Shown here one piece after another: positions 1 through 13,500 of a stretch of DNA of 64,000 bases. The position numbers were made by a program, and so were the translations under genes. The first letter of the stretch is position 1; the number at the start of each line of letters is the position of its first letter. Source of the DNA: Callaeas wilsoni (taxonomy: Eukaryota > Chordata > Aves > Passeriformes > Callaeidae); the NCBI GenBank assembly GCA_013398955.1, contig VWPU01019149.1, positions 61,279-125,278 on the forward strand, given 5' to 3'. Below the pieces are notes generated by a model. That model searched no databases, was not told where the DNA came from, and saw only the letters and a list, made by a program, of their open reading frames with translations.

Positions 1-3000
1 TAAATAGCAGTGCTTCCTTTTGCCTTGTGAACTCAAACCTGTCTGTCTCCTGCAAATGTGACCTGATAGTACAAATGTAAGATATTTCCATGAGTAATGG
101 AACCTATGTCTGAAAAAGCTACAACTATAGATCTGGTTGCTTAGGGTTTGTAAGACAAAAGCCCTTTGTGCCAAATGTGTGTTCTCCTCTAAGCAAGTAT
201 TCACACATCATTTTAAGAATTATTTATTCTATTTTTCTCCACAAAAACTGAAACTTAAAAGAAACTGCATGGTACATGCAGTGCTTGAGGGAAGACCAGG
301 CTGACAACTGGATTTTAAGACATAGACCAATGTAAGAAAAGGTGATTTTGATTGTCCTCTGTCTAACTAGATTTCTTTAGAAAAATTTCAATTTAGTATT
401 TCTGTCATCTCAATACATTCTAGAGAGGACTTTTAAAAGTCAGACTGTAAGACAGTGCTAACAAAACATTTGTTGAAGATTACGGTTACACTATTGCAAT
501 AATTTAAATTAAGCAAGAATTAAAAGCATGATCCTATTGTAGCCTGTGCTGGTAAAGAAATGTGCACTTTACAGTACTGTGGCTGGGAACAAGCCCACAA
601 GGTGTTCACATATTCATGAGCAGCAAGGTGAGGTGTCCCTATGGGAAGATTTAAAGCTCTTATGCAGTACGTGGTAGCTGGAATTGCCAAAGACTTAGGA
701 GCCCTTGGTAGGGTAGGAGGACTAGGCAGGAATTGGCAAGGATATATTTATTTCCTACCTGAAAGTTCCCTAATTATTGTGGATGGGTTGGACACTGAGC
801 ACATTGAAGTGATGAGGAGTTCATTCAAAGACAGAGTAAGAGCTTCTTGCCTCTGCAGCGCCTTTATAGAAGTTCTTGGTGCTAACTTGTAACAGCTTTG
901 CCCAGACAGAACAGAAAAGCATTTCAGTTGCAAGGGAAAGATCTCTGAAAGATATTGTACTTAAATTTTGGGGCCTATCCCATTCATTCATGGTAGCTGC
1001 AGTAAATAACTTGTTTTTAATAAACTGACCAGCTCAATAAATGTACATTAGGGACTTTTTGATGTTACAAGTTGAAAGATAATTCAATTGAGCTTTTGGC
1101 TTCTGGTTACAGTGAATGCTTCCCATATTTGCTAGTGTGGGAATTTGTCGGATATGCAGCCTGCACAGCCTTTCTGTGCTATTTAAAAAGCATAAGCCTG
1201 AGATACAAACAGAGATAAACGCACATATTGTCCAACTACTCATTAACCATCCTGGGTGCACTGCAGGGAGGGGCTGGCAAATAGTTGAAAATAGATTTCA
1301 GTGTCTCATGATGTTACCAGCAGGACTGGTGTGAGAATCCAGAGCTACTTTTGGATCTATCAAAGATAATTCCAATTGGAAAGGTTGAGGACAGTTCAAA
1401 GATAACTTGCCCTTCTTCTGGCTGCCAACTTTTAAGAGGGTGGCACAGTTGGCTGTTGTCAAACTTGTGTTGAGCTTTACTGAGATGTCCTTAGAGTGGC
1501 TGCTACCCATCAGGGCATGAAATGCTAAGTGCCTGGTTCAGTTTTTCCAGGTGCTTTTCTTATCTTGCCTATTTATCAACAGAAGAAGACTTGAATGAGG
1601 AGAGCTTCTTAAGAGGGGAAGTGAGTCAGTCTACTAAATCCTACGAGTTCAAATAGATTGACTTGAAAGACCTTGCCAAAAAAAAAAAAAACCAACAACC
1701 CAGCCCAAACCAAATAAACAGCTGGAAGTCTTTACTGGTAAGAGTATGACGCCTTCTCAAAAATAGAACGTGATGGAGCAGCCAGGGAGGATAGAGGCAC
1801 TTGGACTGCATTAAGAAAATGTGTGGTGTTGCAGTTTGGCTCACCAGCCCACATCTGGAGTAATGACAGAAAGGCATCTGAATCACAATTGCTGTGTGAA
1901 ATGTGCTGACAGCTGCAGAGAGCCAAGGTGAGGTCAGTGTTGTCCACCTGTGAGTAGCTGGGGAGAACAAAGATTTAGCTGTGTCACTGGTGAGGCTTAA
2001 ATCAGCAAACCCCGGCAAGATGGGGTACACAAGCACTTTTTGCTGTCTTATTCCTTATTAACATTTCTAACTGTCACCTATCTGTTGCTGTTCCTCCTGT
2101 GAGTATTCCTGGACTTTGCCAGCATATACTTCCATATGACTTTGCTTAAGCAGCCGGAACTGGCAAGGATTCCTCACAGTTCAATGGCTGAGTGAGATGG
2201 TAGAGCCTGCCATCTGTGATCAGAAGACAGAAAGTGGAGAAGCGAGTGATCTGGAAGTGAGTACACCAGCGTAAGATGCCAAGATAAGTTTCTTTCATCT
2301 AGAGAACTGTGTAGCCATGAAACTGGAAAAGTGCAGCCAGAGGAAAAATAAAAAAATCTCCTAAAGCTTAACCTTCATCAGAGAGGACTTTGCACAGTGA
2401 TCGAGGACAATGTGTGTAATTTCTTACTATGAAGCAGGAGCTCCTCCCTCCATACTTTGCACTGGGAATCGGAGGACAAATCTGCTGAAATAGAAATAAT
2501 AATAATAGGGCCACCACAGAAGAAACTCAGCTGCCATTCTAGAGGAAGGCAGAAAAGAGGTGTCCAAGGATGGTTCTATAATTCACCAAAGGCCAGTGAA
2601 GGAGAGGGAAACCCTTGGGATATGACACGATGCGGCCTTCAGCAGCACCCGCTCATGATCTATGGCCTAACCTGAAACAGATAAGCCCTGCACCATCTGT
2701 TTTGCTTAGAACCAGCAGTGAGCAGTGTCCCAGTGACTGAACCTAAGGCACAAAGCAGGAAGGCCAAGATGGAAACCTGAGCGGATTACAAGATTTTGAA
2801 GAGTTACAATAGTAATAAAATCTTTTTTATTGATGTTTTTCTTTCAAATCATTATTTAAGCCAGTGAGAGAAATGTTGCAATAAATCATGGTGTATTTTT
2901 ATAGAGTGTCAGTCTGTTTCGTATTATGTCACCCCTGAGTGGGAGTGTGAGTCTTGGAAGAAGTTAGGTTTCACACATGTGGGTTGGAGCTGTTTTGGTT

Positions 3001-4493
3001 TATCCTGGTCACTTGTTTTCTGGACTATTCTACATTGTTCAGCTATTGGCATTCACCAAACTGTTCAGCTTTGGGGCAACATCACACCTTCCCCTTCAGC
3101 ACAGCCCAATGTTGACTGCTTATGGATGTGTTCAAACTTTTGTAGAAATACCAAAATATCCCATTAACTGTCACATATGGAAGAGCACAAAATGAATACT
3201 ATCCAAAAAACTTAACAGGAAAGTAAAACAATGTGATTGCCAGAAGTGTTTCACAATCAAGTTAACTAATTATCAACAAGTTTCCCTGAGGCAGAAGAGA
3301 TCTGGCTAAGAATACACGTGACTTGGTGGAGACACCTTGTTCACTCTCCGCAGCAAAACTGCACAAGGGAAAACACAGGCAAGTGATGTCTTTTGGGCAG
3401 AAACTTTGGGTGTCTGGACTGGTGAGGTCAGCTTGGTGCAGCTGGCACATAATTTGATTCCAGACTACCCGCTGTGCAACACCTTGTAGGAACTCATAGT
3501 AGGTCCTTTATCCTCAAAAGATTCTTGGATTTTATTACTGGGTAAGAACAGGCTGCACAAACGGTCTGGCCTCCTGTCCTGCACCTTTAAAACACCCACG
3601 ATACACCAGCCTGTTAAGGATTCTCAGTCTGGGTGAGATCAGATTTGAAGTAACTCTCACTTTGCTTACAAGAAATTGATAGTTTGTATGCAGATGGAAT
3701 ACACTCCCGTAGAAAACAGTTTTCCAAGAGAGACAGTAGTTTTCCATTTTGAATTTTCTGAGGTACCTCTTGCTGATGCCTGTCTGTACTGCAGACAAGG
3801 AGTTCTTGTTTCTGTTATGATCTTTACTTCAGCAGAAAACAAATACTTTGACAGAGATGCCATTTCACTGTTGAAATTAACTTTTTTCTACCTGTTAATT
3901 AAAATTAAAGCAAAATATTCGTCTTGGAGTCATGTAGCTGATAATATTTTTGCTTAATACTCTTTGGGATGCACCTGTTCAATTTATGAACTGTTTCCTG
4001 CTTTAAAAATCAAACTCATGGAGTTAATTTTGTTCATGGAAGGCCGTGTCAGAATAGAACTATTCAGCATCTTGACCTAATATTTGGAAAGTTTTGTTTT
4101 AAAGATAACTGCTGTATGCTTCAGATTATTAAATAATAATTTTTCTTTACCTTTCCTGATTGCCCTCTCCAGATATGACAATAGAATACAAATTTTTGAA
4201 GTGTTAATTTTAATGATCCATATTGTATTGTGATATAGCAAATGTAAGATGTCGAACTGTAGTTAAAAGCCTTTTGTGAGGTCTTCAGTTTTCATTCTGA
4301 AATGCAATTTTACCAAAGCACACTGCCTCATGGTTTGCCTATTTTTCAGCATGAGTTCTGTAAGTGAAACAGGTTTTCTAACAAGATGGTGTTTCTTACA
4401 ATATTAAGATGTTGGGGTCAAAATTCATATTTACTTCTTCTTCTGTTTAACTGCTGTTTTCTTTTAAAAAAGACATCTTGTTTTTTCCTATAG
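1..4493 (+). other. ZNF827: ZNF827 intron (left part), no exon seen
   Basis: AT-rich intronic sequence upstream of the first ZNF827 exon visible here. The next exon begins by completing a codon, so an upstream coding exon ending with two bases of a codon must exist. I found no segment here with both splice sites and zinc-finger or ZNF827-like reading, so that exon is probably left of the window. The longest open frames (for example 641-892 and 3,676-3,957) look like chance. A short A-run sits at about 1,679-1,691. No clear repeat family was recognised. Confidence 0.7.
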
Positions 4494-4597
4494 CCCTTTC
4501 TTTTCTGAAGACACATTTAGACAATCAGCATTCACTTCCAACTCAAAAGATCTCCTGCCCAATGAAACTACTCTTCATGGAAGGACGTCTGCACCAG
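4494..4597 (+). CDS. ZNF827: ZNF827 coding exon a (no finger)
   Basis: The acceptor is TTTTTTCCTATAG and the donor is CAG|GTCAGA. The exon starts with the last base of a codon and leaves one base over. It reads PFFSEDTFRQSAF and continues to GRTSAP, with no stop, a Ser/Thr-rich linker that runs straight into the ETEKLGLEVGNG stretch of the next exon. It is too short for open-frame searches, and its 104-base length keeps frame only together with the next exon's phase. It is nearly 19 kb from the next recognised exon. Confidence 0.88.
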
Positions 4598-7500
4598 GTC
4601 AGATACCTTTTTCTTTCATTACTTCCAGTTAATAGGTATTTTTAAAATTTTCTTACTGTAAACTCCAGCACCTGACCAATGCTCTTAAAATATAGTTTGC
4701 TTTGTCAAAAGGCAGCTATTTCTCCATTATGGTAAGTGCTTATGATTTACAAGAAAAAAAGAAAAATTAAATACTGCTGAAGCATTTGTGTTAATAGTCT
4801 TTAGGCTGCTATTTCTATGAATTGTGCAATAGTCTACAACAGATTAAATTTAGCAATATCAAGAGAGGTGAGGGGGGTTTTTTGTGTGTCTCCCTCTGTA
4901 CTGATGCTGAATTACTGTGTGCTATTCTCCTGTTCCTGGCCATTTCCATCTCCATCTCCTGGAGTACAGATGAAATGTTTGCAGGACGTGTACTGGAGTG
5001 GCTGAGCTTGGCAATACAATTTTCCTGCCTTTAACAGTAATTTAGAACCTTTCTGGAAGGATGTGGAGTTCTTCGAATGTACTGAAAGGCCTCAGTATCT
5101 GTGGGTGCCTTCCTGCTGATTTTCTGAACTAGTTGACAGGCATTTTATGTCCAGATATAGCTTGGGTTACATTCTGCATTAAAATGGAAAATACAGGCAT
5201 GTAATAATACTATTCAAGGTCGCACTGAACACATGCAAAAACTTGCTATGTGCCTTCACTGTCCTGCTGCAAAATAACTCGTTTGCTAGTTCACTGCTAT
5301 CTGTTCTTAAATTAATAGCTCTGAGGTTCTAAAGGTCAGTAATTACACAGTCAGCTGTAGGGGGGGTTATTCACCTTTTCTTAGCAATCAATAAACTTTT
5401 GGGCACGTTACTGCTAATTTTCAGCTATAGACTGTCATTTAATTTACAACTTAACAGACCCTTCATTTTTTTTAATGCTTGAATAGTCATTTGACAGCTT
5501 GTGAAGTGGCAGATGAGGGTAAGAGCTAGATGCTGTCTAAGGGTAAATATGCATAGCAAGAAGAAAAAAATTTGTAGCATAAGGACAAGGGTCTCCAGGC
5601 TGGGCACAGACACACTTCTGCAAAGAAGCAGTGGATTCTGCACCTCTGGGTGAGGAGAACCAGATCAGATGTGGTGGTTTTAAGTATTAAAATGTAAACC
5701 AGGTTAGCGCTTTCAATCCTGGCTTTTGACCTTGGCGTAACATGGAATATTCATTTGCCCAGATGAAAGATGAGAATTCACAGACTCCTCAGGCAGGGCT
5801 TGATACTTCAGAGGACACGGCCTCTAGCAGCAAGACCCTTACATCATACCAAGATAAATGCAGAAGAATTTTAATTCTCTCTAAGACTTCACTTTAAGTG
5901 AGGCCACTAGAAGTGTGGGTGGGTATGGTGACATGTTTGATCTTCTGCTTAAAAGATGTAAAGTATCTTGTTGGTTAGATCATCCTGGAGTGTTAGAATG
6001 GTTTCTGAGGAACTGAGTTTTTATATGTTTGTGCTGCTCCATAATCTGTTTTGTGGAACTTTGATAGGTCTGTGTATTATACTACATATTGCTCTGTGGT
6101 TACAAGACTCTGATATATAATAGTAGCATGTATACTGAAAATTTTAAAATGCCAGTTTCTGCTACGTTTCTATTTTTGGAACAACTCTTATCATTCCAAA
6201 TGTGTTGTTTTTTCTCAGCTTCATAACAAATTCTTGGGCCTGAAGTGCAATTTCACAGTAGCACCAAGAATGTGATTTAAATTTGTAATCAATTACAAGT
6301 ACTATATTCATGTAAAAGAACAGCAGAATACCCAGAGGTAAATTTCCTACTGGTTTCAGCCTTGCAAGAAGAAATAGCCTATGTAGTGCTATGGATAGCT
6401 CTGAAAACATTTTATCCCTTCAAAGAGCAGCATAAAGGAACAGAAACGAACCATTGTGAAAGGCCTACGGAAAGTGTTACAGAAAATGCTGTGGAAGTGT
6501 GAATATGGTCTCCCACGTAAAAATGCTTTCACTTGAGATTTGGTTTGGGTTACTCCATCCCTGAAAAACAGGACAGTAAGAAGTAGAAAAGAGCAGCATG
6601 AGAAAATGATAGGAAATTCCCAGTCCAGTGGCCCTGGTGGAACCCCGCGTACGCAGTTGCCTCTTCTCAAGTGAGCACCAAAACGGGTGGCCGCATCCCC
6701 AGACTCCTGCCAACTTTCTGTCTGCAGACTTTTTGGCACCCTAGCTGCAGAGGAATGGGGAAAAGTGACAGGAACATAGGACAGTAAGATATTTCATGTG
6801 TCAAATTCAATTCTTTTCTGTACTAGGTAACATTATGCAATCTTATTCATTACCAAGCTCCAGCTTAAACCCTGTCATCCTTATTATTTGTATGAGGATG
6901 CTGTTTCAGAAGCTCACCCCTTTGAAGAATTGGGACCACTCTCTTTCTAGCCTGAATTTATTCACAGCAAGTTCTACTTCTGTTATTTCACCAGTGCTGT
7001 CCCTCAACTTTGATAATTCTTCTCCATTGCAATGTTCACCATCTGATTTGCCATCTTACATTCCTCTAATCCTGCCTTCATTTTGGAAAAGTGAGCCAGC
7101 CAGTGTCTTTTTGTCTCTTAGAGTATGGTAAGGTTTCCATTTCCTAGCCTTTTTCTGCCTCTGTTTAGGGGCATTAATTTCTGCAAATATGAGTAGTCAG
7201 AACTATATGTGCTCTTTTATAGGAGGTTTTACCACCGACTTTTTCAGCAGCCTGCAGTCTTCTGAGTGCATATTGGAAATGCCTCTCCTGATTAATCACA
7301 GCCTTTGTAACTAGAACATGCTGATGTCTCTCTTGCTGGTCAAACAGTAACATGTTTTTCTTTTCCTTTATAATTTCAGCATGCAACACAAATTCTTGTT
7401 CCTACACTCTTAGGCATATGACCTTGTAATTTGAATTGTTTCACTTGTTATTCTAGCTCTCGAGATTATTTCTTTAGTGCTCTGAAATTTCTGCATATGG

Positions 7501-10500
7501 ATATTGCTTTCATTAATGCAGTTCTGGTTTGTTTGGGGTTTTTTTTTTTCTATGTGTGTGTATTGAAGCCATTAAAGAGGCTTTTAAAGTACAATGGGTC
7601 CAAAGTTCAGTCATTGAGACTTAAGCTTAGTGGCCCCCCTAAGCGCAAACCACTTCACTTTATAGCCAGTTTATAAGAAAATTGCAAATTCGGGTATTTA
7701 AGTGGCAGAGCACTCTTCGTAGGGCATTGAGTAGATAAGATCCCCAAGGAGCATTAAATAATTAGGAAAGAATATTAAAAGATGTGTCAAAGCAATGCAC
7801 TGATCAGGGCATTTAGTGGAGGGGGAAAAAAAACCCTAAATAAATAATGATATTGTGATGGATTAGGCCTGAAAAAAGTTGGAGTATTCCTGATCAACAG
7901 CAGTATCACAGGCAGGGGAGATGATTCTCATGGAAGCTTTTAATTCAGGTATCCAAGGAAATAACAACAAAATCCCCAACAGCTGTCAGAAAGGGATTCA
8001 TCAGACCCACAGAAGTCATGGTATCTCCCTGATAATCTGTGGTGAATTCCTAATACTCTGAGAAGACAGGAATTTCCTCGGGTGTATAGTTCAAATTTAC
8101 TGGTTAGATTTGGGCAATTGCTTCTCTTACTTTTTAAGCTGTTTTGTATATTAATAAGTCTATTATTATATTGCACTTTTCTGTATTAGTCTTACTGTTC
8201 AAATAACTTCATTTTTACTCAAAAATGGAAATAAAATAGTTTTGATGTCCACATCAACCAAACACACTTTGCTCAAAAATTACCATAGTATCAAAGTAAT
8301 ATTTAATACAAAGTCACATCCAAAACAATTCAATAATTTCAGCTGCCCCCTATAAGAATGTGGCCTCTTTTAATCTAGCAAAAGGTAGGGAGAATAAATT
8401 AAATTTTTTTTATTTCAAACCGTCACTTTAAAAGAGGACATTTTCATTTTCTGTTTTATAAGATTCTTCTTTTGACAGAAGAGTTTAGTTTTATGTCAGA
8501 CTATATAGTTCAGTTCAGATCACTGGATAAATTAAAAACTTGATCTTATGCTGCTGTTCCTGACCCTTAGTCAGTCTTTAATGTGCTTTAATAGTTTTCC
8601 ACCATCTCATTGACTCATTCTGTAAATCAAACCTGCCTTCATGAAAGCCAGATGAGTGATATTCGCTATTCCTTTTCTGGATGGTTCATTCATATGGTTG
8701 AAAACCTCACCCATGGCTTTCTGTGAGTATTTTTCCTCCACGTATATCTGTCTATACTATAATAATATTTCATTATTTTTTTCTCCTGTTTACCAAGGAC
8801 CTGGTATTCTCCTTCATTTGCATTGGCAGTGCCAAATATTGAAACAATCCCGTCTGTAGTGGATTAAATTTATTTTTAAAAATCCGTCTTTCGGTGATGG
8901 TACTTGCAACACTGTAATTTTGATGGTGGTAAATGAATTTCACATGGCTAAAATAAACTTTTGGAACTGGAGGATGTAGGTCTTAGTGAATTGTAGCCCT
9001 CTCTTTTTAAATTTTTCCACAGCTTAATTTACTGCTTGTTGGTTTGTTTCAGTGAAATACAGCCAGTAAAGATTCTGTGCTCCAGCACCTTTTTGAAATG
9101 CATCAGAGCCTCCTCTGCCATGTGTGTCCACATTCTGCCTTGACCTGTGAGATGACTGACAGGCCGTGCTTCCTCTTCAGGATTGTCCAGAATCAGTAGC
9201 ATGATGTTTAGTTCAGCAGAAATTTGGAAACGTAGTGCAAAGATTTTGCACTTTGGCAGTGTCAGTTGTTCTTTTATTGATGATGTAGTTAGTGGGATCA
9301 GCCCATTTTGCTGTTTATTGATCTAAAGTAATACGTGTAACAAAGATTCCAGGATGTTTGGAACTCCAGGACTGTTCTACAGACGTACAGGTTTCTCCTG
9401 TTACTGTCCACACTCACGCTGTCCTTCTTTCCTCTGGAGCACTAATTCCACTGTAACTTCAACAATACTAAAAAGTGAAAACCTGCCTGCTCCCAGGGCC
9501 TCATCCTTGCGCATTCCACTCAGCAGTACCAACACCTGTGTGGCCACATCAGGGGAAGTAGTGAGCTAATCTCCTCTTTTGCCCTAATAGTTTGTGGGAA
9601 TGCTGGGATGTGAGCAGGGTGAAGGGAGGCTGTATCCTTCGACCATGAGAATTTCAGCATTGGTGTAAGACTGGTGTGCTCATGAGCACACTTAATCTTG
9701 TTTACTTTCTTCTATTACTGTAGCTGAAAAATACCTCCTGAGAGTTTAGAATTTTAGCTTGAATGTGGTAAATAATCATGCTGCTGGTGTTGTGCAGATA
9801 CCACATTCTCTAGTATGAGTTTGCATGTGTTTTCCTGCCTAATTCCTTTTTAAAGGTGCTTTAAGGTCAATATAGCTCTTGATGTTGTAATTTTCTGTGA
9901 CTCTAAGCATCTAGAAAGTAGATAGCAAGAGCTCTTTTGGTCCATCCTGCAGACCTGCTAATTCATGTTCACTATTTTCTGGCAGTATTTGTGCTCCGTT
10001 CTAGTTTCCTGTGCTCTGCAGCAAACTAAACTTCTGCAACCTTCTACAGCAACCAGCTCTGAATTTTGAGTCATCACTAGGTTAGTTAAGAAAGTTATGA
10101 CTTTATTAGGTTGAGTATGAGATTAGTGTGAATCTGGCTATGGTTTTCATTTCTTCAGGAGCTGCTGGTGATAGTTTGCCTCCTTGGTCTCTTTCATGCT
10201 GCCAGACTTTCTCCTTTTAACTTGTCCTGCATTGTCCCTGAGATCACTGTAAGCACACTGCAGAAATGAAGGGACACCTTGAGTGTTCCATTTCTGTGTA
10301 GGGGACCATTGCCACTTCTGTCACACTGGAAAATGCCCTTAGGCCTTAGGGGACTGTGAAACACACAAACCCTGTGAATTTCCACTGAAGTGACCGGCAG
10401 TGAAATGTTGGCATTTAAATTGCCCTTGTGTATCTTCCCAGCTATGTACCCATGGAGTTAATTAGAATGATTCACACCTTCTTACAGTTTGCTTACATGT

Positions 10501-13500
10501 GCCAAAAAGCCTCTAACTCCACATTGTGGGTAATCCTATTTACTGTAGGAAGGCTTTCTTCAAATGTTCAAATGTTAGAATTTGTAAATGAAAGCCGGGG
10601 CTTAAGAGCATGGTTACAAGCAGTTGATTTTGAAACCCTTCCGGACAGCAGAACCCGTGGATTATTTTTTTTGAGAGAATCGCAGAATGGCTGAGGTATA
10701 AAGTCTAGTTCCAGTCCCTTCCTCAGAGCAGAGTCATCTTGCTGCTCAAGGCTATGTCCAGTCAGGTTCTGAGTATCTCCAGGATTGGAGACTCTGGGCA
10801 ATCTCTGAGCAACCTGTGCCAGTGGTTGACCTTACAAACCATAAGAAAAATTGTTTTCTTATGTTTAAATGGATTTTCCTGTGTTTTAATTTGTGCCCTT
10901 GCCTCCTCTCTACTGGCATCGCTAAGAAGAGCCTGACTTCATCTTCTTATTTCCTCCCTATCAGGTATTTATCCAGGTTGGAAAGATCCCACCAAGTCAC
11001 CTTTCTTCCAGGCTGAGCAGTCCTATCTCTCTCAGGCTCTCCTTGTATGACAGCTGCTCCATTCTCTTAATCACCTTTGCCGGACTTTAGACGTTTTTGA
11101 AAGTCTGAAAGAATATTTCAAGATCCTGGCAGATGTTTCTGTCCCTGTGACGGAACAGCAATTTTTATTGCCAATGTAATTGCAGAGGGGGAGTGCACAT
11201 GCATGTGAATTGACTTAGGTAGTGCTTTCCCCGCCCCGTCCCCCATTGCTTTATCCCATTATTAGTGCTTATGATCATTTTATCTGCTTTCAGTTTTGGT
11301 CTGAGTTATGAGCTCTGCCCATCCAAGACATTAGACACCCCCTCCAGTTTCCTGATGATGAGAGTCCCTGACCCCTATTGGCTTCCTGTCAGGGCAGAAA
11401 AGTGAGAGTGGCACTTAATTCACTACCAAGGCATGTTCCATCAGGCACTTGTTCCTGCTGCTCATTTCTGTCGTAGGATTCCTGTGAAATGTGCTTGGGG
11501 AAAGCGATGCTGGAAGCAGATGCCACACAGTCATTGCTGCCTGCAGGGCACAATTGTAGGTACTCCCTAAGCCATGCAAAGTCTGCTTCTCTTGGTCCTC
11601 AAAAGCACCCTTTTAATTTTATTTTCCTTCTGGTGCTTGTCCGGGAGTAAGATTCAACCAGATACGTACGTGTGTGTGTGTGTGTGCGTGTATACACATG
11701 GGTGTGCATTTATATGGTTGTGTAAAAATCCACGCAGACGCATGACAAAGGATACTGGAGAGATGTCCCTCTGACAAATCCAACCTGTGTGACAGCTTCA
11801 TAGATGGTAGGAAAGGAGTTTTTTGTGCCAGAGTGGCAGATTGATTTTTAGTAACCGATTTTAGTTCCTTATCTCCAACATGCTAATTCTTCCCGCGAAA
11901 AGAATGTCTTATGGGTACAAGAGACTGGTGTGAAAGGCCAGGGACTGTCAGCCACTGAGGTGGCTCTCTGCAGTCTGATAGCAGGAGACAGCTGGCAACT
12001 TGTGGAAAGTCATTCTAGGAAGGTGAGATAGTTGGACTGCTATAGAAGTGGGCTGTGCTTGGCATAGTTCTCCAAAGCAAGACAGATTTTGCAGAATTTG
12101 TTCAACATAATTCAGTGCTAAACTGCCTGATAGCGGCTCTGGCACGTTTTCCATCTATCGCATCCTGTCTTCAGATTCCCATGACCGTCTGCCTGCGTGC
12201 AGCCTTCTCTCCCTGTGCACCCAGCTGCCTTGACAACCACTTTGCACCACAGCCGTCAAGCAGAGGCTTCCACATTCCTGGTTCATTCCATGGGATTGTA
12301 ACCAAGGAGGCTTCATCTGATTGCAGCGTTTTCTGGATCTGCTCCCAAGCAGGTTCGCATCTCATGCACGTGTGGTGCAGATCTGTGGTGCAGCAATAGA
12401 GGCTGTGTTCTGAGCAGTCACACAGTTTTCATAAGTAGCAGAGTCCCTTTCAGAGCTGAAAATATCATTTATTATGCAGAACAAACCAGTTCAAATCAGC
12501 AAATGGCCTCTTGCTCAAGCACCTGTGGGTGTGTTCTCTGGCTAAAGCAGAACAAGTGAAATGTGCAGCACGTGCATCATTGTACATGTCTTAGCTTTTC
12601 TTAACCGTCAGTATTTATTGGCCCAGGAATGTGATCATATCCTTCTGAGAAACCCACGAAACTCCTGGTGAGTTGGCCAGTCTCTCAGTACAGGCTAAAT
12701 AGCAGGACTTTGCACAAATTGCTGTGGGCACATAGAGTTCACTTCTTTTCCCTGTGAAGTCACTGCAATGATTATTTTGCCAATTGTTTACAGGACCTTC
12801 AAGATGAAAGGTGTTAATTAAAACAAGCAGCAAGAGTTCAGGTCCATGTGTAATGGCTGTCTTGAAAGGCACTTGACATCTATCTGAAAACTTGTGTTTC
12901 TTGTTTTACTATGGGCTGCCTTTATACAGGGTAAATTTTATTTTCCAATACTGTGCAGTGTTCTCATACAGGCAAAAATACTCATTGACATCTCTTATTA
13001 TTTTGGCAACTCTTATTATTTAACTTATCATAATAAGTTTGCTGAGTAATAGTTACTCAATAGCAAGTGATTTTTGAAAAATTAAAATCATTGTAGCCAT
13101 AAATATTCTTGAATAGAAAACATGAGTGGAGGTCAAATTTGAGAAGGGTTTTTTGAACAGCTACAATCATTGGAAGTACGTAATGATAAGTGTGGGACTT
13201 TGTCTACCTAGTATTCTTCTGGGAAGTGAATTTGGGACAACACAGGACTGCCCAGCAAGTTCTTGGGAGCTGTCTTTTGATGCAGGTGACAAAGGAGAAC
13301 TTGGGGGAAGAATGACCACAAAGTTTTAGAATGTTGGTTTTGGGAAAGGAAGAAGGGAAAACAGCAAAATAACATCTGTTGGCTTCAGGAAGGACAATTG
13401 TAACCAACTTGGAGATGTGTATGGAAAAAAGCCTAACAATAGTTGATGACTTCTGGGGTTGAGTGAAGCTTCTGATGTGTCCTCCCACAAGATGCCCATA

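Noticed and set aside
6796..7131. 111-codon Ser/Leu-rich frame as a possible ZNF827 linker exon
   Set aside because: No ZNF827-like sequence or good donor at its end; exons a and b already join in phase.
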